DNA of 64,000 nucleotides from Parafrankia irregularis (GTDB taxonomy: Bacteria; Actinomycetota; Actinomycetes; Frankiales; Frankiaceae), in NCBI RefSeq assembly GCF_001536285.1, contig NZ_FAOZ01000004.1, positions 434,001-498,000 of the forward strand. Reading direction: 5' to 3'. The first letter of the stretch is position 1. Each line of letters opens with the position of its first letter. The notes under the pieces were generated by a model. The model saw only the letters and a program-made list of their open reading frames with translations. It ran no database searches and was not told the origin of the DNA. Both the position numbers and the translations under genes were made by a program. Below are positions 23,059 to 31,334 of this stretch, in pieces.

Positions 23059-23590
23059 CGCGGAGCCGTGGTTCCGCGGAGCCGGGTGGGGTGGCGGTTC
23101 CGCAGGGAAACGGAACTGTCGTGATCCGGAACTGTGCTGGTCCGGATACCGAATTCATGGTCGGCCGGGACGGCCGCATGGGCGTTCACGACTGCCCGAA
23201 TTGGTGCGCATGCTGGCCTCGGCCCGAATTTTGGCGATTGCCATAGATCCCTCGGCCTGAATTTTGGCGATTGCCCTAGATCGTGTACTGCCGAGTAAGG
23301 TTGTCGTTCGTCGCCGGGAGTACGGGGAACTATCCGTTCCGGCGCGGCTAAGGGCCGCCCAGGAGGTTCCGGGGGGTGCGCCGCCCGGCCGCAGGCGAGG
23401 ATCGTGTCATCGCGTCGTCGCAGGTAGAGCACCATGTGCAGCCCTGGATCGGACGCACTACTATCTCCCGAAACAACCGAAGTATTTGAAGTATTACGGT
23501 TCGTGCTGTGGGGTCCCGGGTGCGGTGCGGGGCTCGATTCAGCCCGCGGCGTCCAGGACGGCGTCGTCCGTGTACCCAAAGGGGGATCTC
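23059..23590. other. Intergenic region upstream of amino-acid-type binding protein
   Basis: 532 bases with lower GC than neighbours. It contains a near-perfect direct repeat at 23220-23282 and the imperfect inverted sequence AACCGAAG...ACGGTT near 23475-23505. The in-frame extension of the next gene runs through here but lacks a ribosome-binding site and signal sequence. Confidence 0.45.
23220..23282 (+). repeat. 33-base-period direct repeat
   Basis: CGGCCCGAATTTTGGCGATT at 23220 and CGGCCTGAATTTTGGCGATT at 23253 begin two 30-base copies that differ at two positions. They lie about 310 bases upstream of the binding-protein gene. Two copies only, so not a CRISPR; tandem regulator sites or a simple duplication. 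Confidence 0.7.
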
Positions 23591-24799
23591 GTGCGCAGGC
23601 ACCGAATTGTCGGACGGTTAGGCCTGGCGGCCGCAATCATCGCGGCTGCCGCGACCAGCTGCTCCACATCCGGGTCCGCAGCGGAGGCGAACGGCGCCTG
23701 CGACACCCCGGGCATCAGCGCCGACCAGGTCAAACTCGGCCTCGTCTTCTCCAGCACGGGCACCGGGAGCGAGGCGCTCGCCTCGGCCCGCTCCGGGTTC
23801 GACGCCAGGATCGGGCTAGCCAACGCGAACGGTGGTATCCACGGGCGCGAGGTCACCTACGTCTGGCGGGATGACGAGAGCACCGGTGCGGTGAACGAGC
23901 AGGCCACCGCCGACCTCGTCCACCAGGAGTCCGTCTTCGGGCTGGTGATGGTGACGTCGTCGAACGGCCAGTCACCGGAGACCCTGCAGAAGGAAGGCGT
24001 GCCGGTCGTCGGCCTGGCGCAGCCGGACTACGGGAAGTACTCGAACTGGTTCACGGACCTCTACGACCCCTCGCCGGCGACCGTGGCCCGCTACATGCTG
24101 GCCCGCGGTGGGACGAAGCTCGCGATCGTGACGACCGGCTCCTCGGACTACGTCATGGGATTCGCCCACAAGTACGGAGCGGAATTCCAGCAGGTCGGGC
24201 TTCCCACGGTCGAGGTGATTCCGTTCGAGGCAAGCACTGACAGCCCGAGCCGCATCGCGAAGCGGATCGCCGCGAGCGGCGCGGACGCACTGATCGGCTT
24301 CACCACCCTGGACGACTTCGCGCAGATCTCGGCGGCGGTGAAGGCAGCCGATGTGTCGCTGAAGGTCAGCGTGTCCCTGAGTGGATATGACCGCAGCACG
24401 CTCAGCCGGCTGGGGCAGCAGCTCGTCGGCGTGTCCTTCCCGGTCTATTTCCACCCCTTCGAGGGCGGCGGCGAGGCGATCGACCGATACCACCAGGCGA
24501 TGAGCCAGTACGCGCCCGAAACCGCACAACCCGAACAGCAGTTCGCCGTGTACGCATACATCTATGCCGATATGTTCCTGCGCGGGCTGGAGCTTGCCGG
24601 CGAGTGCCCGACCCGGGAAGGCTTCATCAGCGCGTTGCGCGAGGTGAAGGACTTCGACGCGAGCGGCCTGATCGAGCCGGTCGATCTCAGCACAAACCAG
24701 ACGACTCCGCTGCGGTGCAACGCGTTCGTGCAGATCGACCCGACCGGCGCGGCGTTCCAGGTCGTCCAGCCGCGGCTGTGCGTGGACGGAACGACCTGA
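23591..24799 (+). CDS. Branched-chain amino acid-type ABC substrate-binding lipoprotein
   Basis: A 402-residue type I binding protein (Peripla_BP_6). Its signal peptide ends ATSC, giving a lipidated Cys near residue 24. The mature part starts ISADQVKLGLVFSSTGTGSE and has NGGIHGREVTYVWRDDE, LVMVTSSNGQSPETLQKEGV and ADALIGFTTLDDFAQ, the two-lobe Leu/Ile/Val-binding plan. GTG 23591 is preceded by AAGGGGG. No importer membrane genes are nearby, so it is orphan like the protein at 20597. Frankia-type genomes often carry many such orphans; ligand unknown. Confidence 0.85.
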   Translation: MRRHRIVGRLGLAAAIIAAAATSCSTSGSAAEANGACDTPGISADQVKLGLVFSSTGTGSEALASARSGFDARIGLANANGGIHGREVTYVWRDDESTGAVNEQATADLVHQESVFGLVMVTSSNGQSPETLQKEGVPVVGLAQPDYGKYSNWFTDLYDPSPATVARYMLARGGTKLAIVTTGSSDYVMGFAHKYGAEFQQVGLPTVEVIPFEASTDSPSRIAKRIAASGADALIGFTTLDDFAQISAAVKAADVSLKVSVSLSGYDRSTLSRLGQQLVGVSFPVYFHPFEGGGEAIDRYHQAMSQYAPETAQPEQQFAVYAYIYADMFLRGLELAGECPTREGFISALREVKDFDASGLIEPVDLSTNQTTPLRCNAFVQIDPTGAAFQVVQPRLCVDGTT

Positions 24800-24877
24800 C
24801 CGGCTGACCCCGGGCCCCAGGGCGGGGGCGGGGTCGGGGTCGGGCCGCGTCGGGCTGCGTCGGGCTGCGGTCCACGG

Positions 24878-24928
24878 TTGACGGAACTGGGTGGGTGCCC
24901 ACATAGTGAGGAGTCCTCACTATGTGGG
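24878..24928 (+). promoter_or_regulatory. Promoter with overlapping perfect operator palindrome
   Basis: TTGACG at 24878-24883 and CATAGT at 24902-24907 form -35/-10 elements 18 bases apart. A perfect palindrome with 15-base arms (CCCACATAGTGAGGA, 24898-24912) and one centre base covers the -10 region to 24928. Such placement would let a bound repressor block the MFS gene at 25008. The TetR gene at 26568 is the obvious candidate. Confidence 0.65.
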
Positions 24929-25007
24929 TCCGGTCAACGCTGGGCCCAGCTATCGACGCTGCCGCCCGAGCCTGCTCGTGGTGGGTGGCGAGCCGGAAGG
25001 AGCCCGT

Positions 25008-26432
25008 ATGGGCGATACGCGCCGCCGTGGACCCGACCAGCGGGTGGTCGTCGCCGCACTCTTCGTCGCAACGATGTTCATCACGATCATGGACACCACG
25101 ATCGTGAACGTGGCGCTTCCGTCGATCGCGCGTGATCTCGGTGTCGCGCCCGACTCGATCGACGAGATCGTGGTCAGCTACCTGGTCAGCCTGGCGGTGG
25201 TGATCCCCGCCTCGGGCTGGCTGGCGGACAGGTTCGGGACCCGGCCGGTGTTCCTCGCCGCGCTCGCGATCTTCACCGCGGCCTCCGCACTGTGCGGCCT
25301 GGCCGAGAGCGTCCCCGAGCTGGTCGGGTTCCGCATCCTGCAGGGAGTCGGCGGCGGGCTGCTCACCCCGGTCGGCATGGCCATGCTCTTCGGCGTGTTC
25401 CCGCCGGCGGAGCGGGCGCGTGCCGCGCGCATTCTCGTCGTGCCCACGGTCATCGCGCCCGCGGTCGGGCCGATCCTGGGCGGGGTGCTGACCGATCAGG
25501 CCTCCTGGCACTGGGTGTTCCTGGTCAACATTCCGATCGGGATCGTCGCGTTCGTCTTCGGCGCCCTCTTCCTCGCCGATCATCGGCGGCCGTCCACCGG
25601 CGGCTTCGACGTGGTTGGCTTCGTGCTCTCCGCCAGCGGGTTCGCGCTGATCCTCTACGCGCTGTCGGTCGGGCCCACCAGGGGCTGGACCTCGCCGCTG
25701 ATCCTCACCACCGCCGGAGTCGGGGTCGTCGCGACCGCTGCCACCGTGTGGTGGGAGCTGCGACGTACCCATCCGCTGCTGGTGCTCCGCCTGTTCGGCA
25801 ACGCGCTGTTCCGCAACGTCAGTCTCACCCTGGGCGCGATGTTCATGGCGTTCATGGCCGTGCTGTTCCTGATCCCGCTGCTCATGCAGACGGTGCGGGG
25901 CGCCAGCGCGACGACGTCCGGGCTCGTCATCTTCCCCGAGGCCATCGGAGTGCTGGTCGCGAGCCAGATCTCCGGGCGTCTCTATCCGACGGTGGGCCCG
26001 CGCCGGCTGATGATGGGTGGCCTGGCCGTCATCGCCCTGTCGACCCTGGGCCTCGGGCTGCTGGGCGTCGACGCCTCGCTCTGGGCGTTCCGCGCGGTCC
26101 TGTTCGTGTTCGGTTTCGGGGCCGGCCTCGTGATGACGCCGGCGCAGGCGGCTGCCTTCGCCACGATCTCCCGCGCGGACAACGCGCAGGCCTCGGCACT
26201 GTTCAACGCACTGCGCCAGTTGGCCGCCGCGGTGGGCGTCGCGTTGGTCACGACCGCGCTCAGCCTCGCCAGGCCCGGCGAGACGGGTGGCGGCGCGGCC
26301 GCGGGTGACCTCGGCGGCATCTTCCAGTGGGGGTTCTACGTCGCCGCGGCGGTCGCCGCGCTCGGGATCGCGGTCGCCGCCCGCGTCCGCGACGCCGACG
26401 CCGTCGCCACCATGGGCCGCCCCGCGGCCTGA
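25008..26432 (+). CDS. MFS exporter, DHA2 (EmrB/QacA) family
   Basis: A 474-residue membrane transporter with about 14 helices. Helix 1 carries MFITIMDTTIVNVALPSIAR, the signature of this family. Motif A follows as GWLADRFGTRPVF, and motif C as APAVGPILGGVLTDQASWHW. These export drugs or endogenous toxic metabolites with proton antiport. ATG 25008 has GGAAGGAG ahead. A strong palindrome covers the promoter, and a convergent TetR gene lies just downstream, suggesting a drug-inducible repressor/exporter pair. The stop codon lies inside a 16-base tandem repeat. Confidence 0.9.
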   Translation: MGDTRRRGPDQRVVVAALFVATMFITIMDTTIVNVALPSIARDLGVAPDSIDEIVVSYLVSLAVVIPASGWLADRFGTRPVFLAALAIFTAASALCGLAESVPELVGFRILQGVGGGLLTPVGMAMLFGVFPPAERARAARILVVPTVIAPAVGPILGGVLTDQASWHWVFLVNIPIGIVAFVFGALFLADHRRPSTGGFDVVGFVLSASGFALILYALSVGPTRGWTSPLILTTAGVGVVATAATVWWELRRTHPLLVLRLFGNALFRNVSLTLGAMFMAFMAVLFLIPLLMQTVRGASATTSGLVIFPEAIGVLVASQISGRLYPTVGPRRLMMGGLAVIALSTLGLGLLGVDASLWAFRAVLFVFGFGAGLVMTPAQAAAFATISRADNAQASALFNALRQLAAAVGVALVTTALSLARPGETGGGAAAGDLGGIFQWGFYVAAAVAALGIAVAARVRDADAVATMGRPAA

Positions 26433-26555
26433 CCACCTGGGCGCCTGACCACCTGGGCGCCTGACCACCTGGGCGCCTGACTACCTGGGCGGCTGACTAC
26501 CTGGGCGGCTACCTGGGCGGCTGACTACCTGGGCGGCTGGGCACCTGAGCGCCCG
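26427..26555. repeat. 16-base tandem repeat including the MFS stop codon
   Basis: About seven units of GCCTGACCACCTGGGC and variants fill the gap between convergent MFS and TetR genes. The first unit contains the MFS TGA at 26430-26432. The period is not a multiple of three. Confidence 0.8.
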
Positions 26556-26567
26556 GGCGGCGGTGGC

Positions 26568-27134
26568 TCAGACTCCGGCGATCTGGTGCAGGCCGGCCCG
26601 GACGCGCTGCAGCGACATCTCGCGGGCCGTCATCAGATAGTCGACGACGTCGGCGCGCAGCGCGGTGAACAGGACGTGGGCCAGGTAGTCCGCGTCCTCC
26701 TCGGGACGGGCGGCGGCGATCCGCCTGGTCAGCTCGGCGATCCAGTACCGGCTGGAGGCGTTGGCGTAGTAGGCGTTGGGGCCACGGTGCTCGAGCGCCC
26801 GGATGAGGGAACGATTGGCCACCACGAAATCCAGCAGCGCGTCGAGGTAGGAGCGCATCGCGTCGGCGGGTGAAGCGCCAGGCCCGAGTGGGGGCGGGCC
26901 GTGCTCGACACATTGGCTCAGGGCGTTGACGCGCGGCTGCAGAACTGCTTCGATCAACGCCGTACGGTCGCCGAAGCGCCGGAACACGGTGCCCTTGCCG
27001 ACACCAGCCGCCTCGGCGATGTCGCTCATGGACACTGTCTCGGTGCCCTCGCGGTCGAACAGGTCCGCCGCCGCGGCCAGGATCGCGGCGCGGTTCCGCG
27101 CGGCATCGACGCGCTCCTGCGCGACCAAACCCAC
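26568..27134 (-). CDS. TetR/AcrR family transcriptional regulator
   Basis: About 188 residues. The N-terminal helix-turn-helix is clear: RAAILAAAADLFDREG, SMSDIAEAAGVGKGTVFRRF, GDRTALIEAVL. The C-terminal helical ligand domain is of the less conserved type seen with multidrug exporters. GTG 27134 is annotated; TTG 27128, with GGGAGGT nine bases ahead, is equally possible. The gene is convergent to the exporter at 25008, whose promoter carries a long palindrome, so repression of that gene with release by an exported compound is the simplest model. Confidence 0.85.
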   Translation of the reverse strand: MGLVAQERVDAARNRAAILAAAADLFDREGTETVSMSDIAEAAGVGKGTVFRRFGDRTALIEAVLQPRVNALSQCVEHGPPPLGPGASPADAMRSYLDALLDFVVANRSLIRALEHRGPNAYYANASSRYWIAELTRRIAAARPEEDADYLAHVLFTALRADVVDYLMTAREMSLQRVRAGLHQIAGV

Positions 27135-27720
27135 GCACCTCCCTCGGCCGGCCCGGCTTCCCGAGGCAGTCACCCGACTCGTACGGTAGCGGTTCCCACC
27201 CGCCCCGGGCTCGCTCCGGCGTGGTTGTGATGCGCAGCGCTGTCCCGAGTCAGGATTCCGGCTCGGAAATCCGCCCGGCTCCCTCGATCGTCACGTCGAC
27301 GAGGTTGCGGTCCCACGGCCACTCGGTGTCCTCCGGTTGGGCCTCACCGAGGTGCGCAGAGGTGAACCCTGTTCCCCGCGCTGCGAATGAACGAGAGTGC
27401 CGTAGGCCCGGGTCGGCGATAAAAGAGGATCGATGTCGCGCGCCCGCCGCCCCCGCCGTCGGACCTGAGAAGTCGAAGACTTTCGCAGAATGATGCCGAC
27501 CGAGATCGGAAATCGAGCGGAGGTCCGTGTTCACGGCTTGAAGATCTGACGGCTGGCTGGCCTGTGGGTGGCTGTACTCCCACACGGTTGTAGATTTATC
27601 GGCGGAGTGAACCCCAAGCGGGAGTCTCACAGTTTTGACTGTTGCTGTTTACCGGATTTTTGGCTTTCGGTAATCCCGTCGTCCGATTTTTCGCGGGAAT
27701 GGCGTCCTACCTTCCAGGTC
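27135..27720. other. Intergenic region between TetR gene and phosphatase
   Basis: About 590 bases, the last 200 notably less GC-rich. CCCACACGGTTGTAGA at 27581-27596 resembles a motif before the second secreted phosphoesterase. Open frames here lack bias or start signals; I see no gene. Confidence 0.4.
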
Positions 27721-29442
27721 ATGCCTGTGAGTCCTTCTGGTGAAGTGGTTGCATCGGGTGTCCCGGCGAATCTCGCCGAGGATATGACCATTGCCGAGCA
27801 GCATGAGTGGCTGCAGACCTACCTCCGCCGCCGCCCGGTCAGCCGCCGCGGCCTGCTGCTCAACGGCCTGGCGGGCGCCGGGGCGGCCAGCCTGCTCGGT
27901 ACCCCGTTCGGACGGGCCGCCTACGCGGCGACGAACACCGACAGCCCCCTGGTCATCGGTGGCCGGCACACCGCCTTCGGGGCGGACCCGTCCGCGCAGC
28001 TACGCCTCGCGGCGCAGCTCTCCCGCAACCCGGGCCGCGGCCGGATCCTCGTCGACTTCGGCACCGACCGCCGCCTCGGGCACACCACCGAGGCCGAGAT
28101 CCGCCCGCTGCTCTCCCAGGTACCGCAGCTGGACGGCTCGATCTTCTCGGTCGAGCAGTACTACGTCCACGCCGCGTTCGACCGGCTGAGCCCGGGCCGC
28201 GAGTACTACTACCGCTTCCGGGTTCCGGGCGGGGCGGCGACGGCCGTGCAGTCCGTCCGCACCGGCCACCGCAAGGGCCGGGGCGGCGGCTCGTTCCGCT
28301 TCACGATGATGGGTGACCACGGCTCGAACACCACGCCCGCCGGCGACCCGGCCGGCATGTTCGACGACAACTACTACGCGGCCGCCAACGACCCGACCAC
28401 CCCGCACGCCACGAACATCACCACCGCCATCGCGCGCCAGGACCCGGTGTTCCACCTGCTCGCCGGCGACATCTGCTACGCCGACCCGTCCGGCGCGGGC
28501 CGGCCGCCGGTGCACACCACCGTGGCGGGCACCGTACCGTCCGGCTACGACAACTTCGACCCGACCGTCTGGGACGTCTACCTGGCCGGCATCGAGGTGA
28601 GCAGCGCCCGTACCCCGTGGATGTTCGCCACCGGCAACCACGACATGGAGGCGCTCTACTCGTCGCACGGCTACGGCGGCCACCTCGCCCGGCTCGACCT
28701 GCCGAACAGCGGCCCCAGGGGCTGCCCGAGCGTGTACTCGTTCGTCTACGGCAACGTCGCGGTGCTCTCCCTCGACGCGAACGACGTCAGCTATGAGATC
28801 AGGACGAACACCGGCTACTCGGGCGGCGCGCAGACGTCCTGGGTGGAGCGGACGCTGAAGGCCTACCGCAACGACCCGGACATCGACTTCATCGTCTGCT
28901 TCTTCCACCACTGCGCCTACTCGACGACGCTTCAGCACGCCAGCGACGGCGGCGTCCGCGCGGCGTGGTCCCCGCTGTTCGACAAGTACTCCGTCGACCT
29001 CGTGATGCAGGGGCACAACCACCTGTACGAGCGCACCGACCCGATCCGCGCCGCCGCCCCGACCCGGGAGGCCCCCGACGGCTCCACGATCGAGCCGGCC
29101 AGGGACGGCACCACCTACATCACCGCCGGCAGCGCCGGGCGCCCCCGCTACGCGTTCCAGGCCGGTGAGCCCGAGTCCTACCGCGGGCACATCGTCGCGG
29201 GCTCGAACGTCGTCCCGAACAGCTACGCCTGGCAGTCCGACGGCACGAAGCTGACCGAGTCCATCAGCTGGTCGCGGACCAGGTTCGACAACTACGCCTT
29301 CGTGGCCATCGAGTCGGACCCGGGCCGGCCGGGCGGCACCTCGACGCTGACCGTGCGCGGCATCGACGAGTACAGCAAGGAGTTCGACCGGGTCGTCCTG
29401 CGCCGCTCGGTCCCGCGTGCCGGGCACTACGGCCACCGCTGA
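27721..29442 (+). CDS. Secreted purple acid phosphatase-type metallophosphoesterase
   Basis: A 573-residue exported enzyme. A Tat signal is visible near residues 38-70 (RRPVSRRGLLLNGLAGAGAA). An Fn3-like purple-acid-phosphatase N-domain follows (SPGREYYYRFRVPGG). The catalytic domain has all dimetal motifs: GDHG, GDICYAD, GNHDME, FFHHCAY and MQGHNHLYER. These enzymes hydrolyse phosphate monoesters outside the cell, typically to scavenge phosphate. ATG 27721 is used; the longer frame lacks a leader. The TGA lies within three 8-base CGCTGAGC units. A similar promoter motif occurs before the phosphoesterase at 35945, so shared control is possible. Confidence 0.9.
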   Translation: MPVSPSGEVVASGVPANLAEDMTIAEQHEWLQTYLRRRPVSRRGLLLNGLAGAGAASLLGTPFGRAAYAATNTDSPLVIGGRHTAFGADPSAQLRLAAQLSRNPGRGRILVDFGTDRRLGHTTEAEIRPLLSQVPQLDGSIFSVEQYYVHAAFDRLSPGREYYYRFRVPGGAATAVQSVRTGHRKGRGGGSFRFTMMGDHGSNTTPAGDPAGMFDDNYYAAANDPTTPHATNITTAIARQDPVFHLLAGDICYADPSGAGRPPVHTTVAGTVPSGYDNFDPTVWDVYLAGIEVSSARTPWMFATGNHDMEALYSSHGYGGHLARLDLPNSGPRGCPSVYSFVYGNVAVLSLDANDVSYEIRTNTGYSGGAQTSWVERTLKAYRNDPDIDFIVCFFHHCAYSTTLQHASDGGVRAAWSPLFDKYSVDLVMQGHNHLYERTDPIRAAAPTREAPDGSTIEPARDGTTYITAGSAGRPRYAFQAGEPESYRGHIVAGSNVVPNSYAWQSDGTKLTESISWSRTRFDNYAFVAIESDPGRPGGTSTLTVRGIDEYSKEFDRVVLRRSVPRAGHYGHR

Positions 29443-29493
29443 GCTGCTGAGCCGCTGAGCCGTCGTGTCTCCCGCCCTCGTGCCGGTGCGGCG

Positions 29494-30402
29494 TCAAGCC
29501 CTGCGGAACGGGGCGGCGAGCTGGCCGATCCAGTCCGCGGGAAGCGCCCGGCCGATTCCGTATTTGGCGGGCATCGAGCGCGGGAGATACGCGGTGCGGA
29601 ACAGCCAGTCCCAGATGGACAGCACCGCGCCGTAGTTGCGGTTCACGGCCGCGGGCTCGTCGGCATGATGCCAGTGGTGGAAGGCGGGGGTCACGAACAC
29701 GGCGCTGAGCGGCCGAAGCGTGATCCGGGTGTTCGCGTGCGCAAGGAACGGAAAGTAGAACTGGAATACCAGGAATGCCGCCGAGAACTTCAGGTCGAAG
29801 CCGATCGCATACACGGGAACGACCGTCACGACCAGATTGATGATCTGGTCGAGTGGGTGGCCCCGGCTGGTGGAGAGCCAGTCCAGACTGGTGCTTGAGT
29901 GGTGCACCGAGTGCAGCCGCCACAACAGCGGGATCTCGTGGAGTGCACGGTGGCCCGCGTAGTTCGCCAGGTCGGCGAGAAGGACCAGGACGACGAACTG
30001 GACCCAGCCCGGCCGGCTGAGCACATAGTCGCGCAGGGCCGGCGGGACGGCCGCGTGCAGCGCCGGCGCGATCAGGTTGAGCGTCAGCACCGCGACGATC
30101 GTTATCGGCAGGCGGTTGGCGAAGCTGTGCACCACGTCGACGAGCCAGTCCCCGCGTGGTGGCCGGCGTACCAGCGGGACGAACTGTTCGAGCGGGATGA
30201 AGAGCAGTGCGCAGATCACGAAGCCGACCAGCAGCTGGGGTCGTTCCAGCACCCCGGCGAGGACCGCGACGGCGGTGGCTCCTACCGCTGCCACCTGTGT
30301 CAGCCGCCCGGCACGGGGCTCCCGGGCCGGTGTGACCGGCCCGGGAGACGAGACGGACGGGCCTGGGCCGGGGAATGCCGGAACGGATGATGCGGTCGAC
30401 AT
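29494..30402 (-). CDS. Sterol desaturase/fatty acid hydroxylase family protein
   Basis: A 302-residue integral membrane di-iron enzyme (PF04116). About five hydrophobic segments surround three His clusters: HRALHE, HSVHHSS and HHWHHAD, with an additional HANTR His. Members hydroxylate or desaturate fatty acids, sterols, carotenoids or hopanoids. ATG 30402 has GAAAGGACG ahead. It is downstream of two tandem small-peptide genes on the same strand, with 127 bases between, so it may share their transcript. Substrate unknown; a lipid is likely. Confidence 0.85.
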   Translation of the reverse strand: MSTASSVPAFPGPGPSVSSPGPVTPAREPRAGRLTQVAAVGATAVAVLAGVLERPQLLVGFVICALLFIPLEQFVPLVRRPPRGDWLVDVVHSFANRLPITIVAVLTLNLIAPALHAAVPPALRDYVLSRPGWVQFVVLVLLADLANYAGHRALHEIPLLWRLHSVHHSSTSLDWLSTSRGHPLDQIINLVVTVVPVYAIGFDLKFSAAFLVFQFYFPFLAHANTRITLRPLSAVFVTPAFHHWHHADEPAAVNRNYGAVLSIWDWLFRTAYLPRSMPAKYGIGRALPADWIGQLAAPFRRA

Positions 30403-30529
30403 CGTCGTCCTTTCAGCGAGCCTTTTCCGTCTCATGTCTGTCGAGTGCCGTAAAGCGCAGGCCGGAGCCGACGGTGGAAAAGGCTCAGTTCTTCGGCATG
30501 CCCGCCCGTCACCGCGGGATGCGGTGTGC

Positions 30530-30736
30530 CTACTTGAGGACGATCACGATCGGGCCGCCCTTGATCGGGCCACCGACGCCGCCGCCGATCGGAATCACAC
30601 CGGCGTCGGAGGTCGCGCCGCTGAACCAGCTGGTGTGGGAGGCGGAGAGCGCACCACCGGCCAGACCGGCGGCCAGGGCCGCGACCAGGATCGCGCGGCC
30701 GGCGGAACGCTGCAGGAACGTGTGGGCAGTGGCCAT
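30530..30736 (-). CDS. Small secreted-type peptide, tandem copy 2
   Basis: 68 residues: MATAHTFLQRSAGRA, a hydrophobic Ala/Gly/Leu segment at about 15-30, then SASHTSWFSGATSDAG and a Gly-rich tail ending GGPIVIVLK. It shares 36 of the first 46 residues with the peptide encoded at 30783-30992; the tails differ. GAGAGGAATTG precedes the ATG. The segment could be a signal peptide (cleavage near SAS) or a membrane anchor. No Cys, so not a typical bacteriocin. Family unknown. Neighbour of a lipid-hydroxylase-fold gene. Confidence 0.75.
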   Translation of the reverse strand: MATAHTFLQRSAGRAILVAALAAGLAGGALSASHTSWFSGATSDAGVIPIGGGVGGPIKGGPIVIVLK

Positions 30737-30782
30737 TTCAATTCCTCTCTCGAAGAGCGTGTGCTGTCCTCGGGTGCACGGG

Positions 30783-30992
30783 TCAGTCGGCGGGCCGGAT
30801 GATGATCGGGCCGGTCTTGAGCGTGCCGCCGTTGCCAATCCCGATCCGCACGAGTCCGGCGTCGGAGGTCGCGCCGTCGAACCAGCCCGGGTGCGATGCG
30901 GACAGCGCGCCGCCGGCAATGCCGGCCGCGAGGGCGGCAATGAGGACAGCGCGGCCCGTGGAGCGCTGCAGGAATGTGTGGACCGCCGTCAT
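30783..30992 (-). CDS. Small secreted-type peptide, tandem copy 1
   Basis: 69 residues: MTAVHTFLQRSTGRA, a hydrophobic segment at about 15-30, SASHPGWFDGATSDAG, then a tail GNGGTLKTGPIIIRPAD. AAAGGGGATT lies just ahead of the ATG. It is the upstream partner of the 30530 peptide, separated by 46 bases, and the identical HTFLQRS and GATSDAG blocks show recent duplication with conservation at the protein level. It could be an exported structural peptide, a signal, or a precursor; none can be proved from sequence. Confidence 0.75.
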   Translation of the reverse strand: MTAVHTFLQRSTGRAVLIAALAAGIAGGALSASHPGWFDGATSDAGLVRIGIGNGGTLKTGPIIIRPAD

Positions 30993-31334
30993 GTGAATCC
31001 CCTTTCGCCTGCGGAGCGAGACGCCGGGAGTAATTTCGCGGGCGCCCGCGCCGACTGAGAACATCCCGTGGCCGGGCGGCCATGGGGACTTTGCGGCCGG
31101 TCAGCACGGTAATCCGTTCCGGCTCGGATGAAGGCTAGGCCGCGATGCTTTCCGCGTACAGGCGGAAGTGCGGTTGCCGGTTACCCGGAAATCAGGATGC
31201 GGGTAGGCCGGTCACGTGACGGGGGGCCCGCGCGATGCGAGTATGTCCCGACGCGGCGGTGGCACCGGTGGCACCGGTGGCACAGGGGCACCAGGGGCCC
31301 GGCCCTGGGCGCGAGGCGTGGCTAGGAGCGGAGC
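30993..31334. other. Divergent intergenic region, peptide pair/LLM enzyme
   Basis: 342 bases. Positions 31253-31290 carry short tandem repeats of CACCGGTGG type. The region 31010-31140 should hold the peptide promoter. No gene seen. Confidence 0.4.

Noticed and set aside
23220-23282. CRISPR-like direct repeat
   Set aside because: Only two copies with a three-base gap; no spacers and no cas genes.
24898-24928. Transcription terminator for the upstream binding-protein gene
   Set aside because: The palindrome overlaps a promoter -10 and sits 100 bases past the stop; an operator role explains its position better, although termination is not excluded.
27250-27630. 126-codon minus-strand frame between TetR and phosphatase genes
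   Set aside because: No start signal, no domain, and codon bias not better than the other frames.
28000-29436. 478-codon frame opposite the purple acid phosphatase
   Set aside because: Antisense shadow; the plus frame has all metallophosphoesterase motifs.
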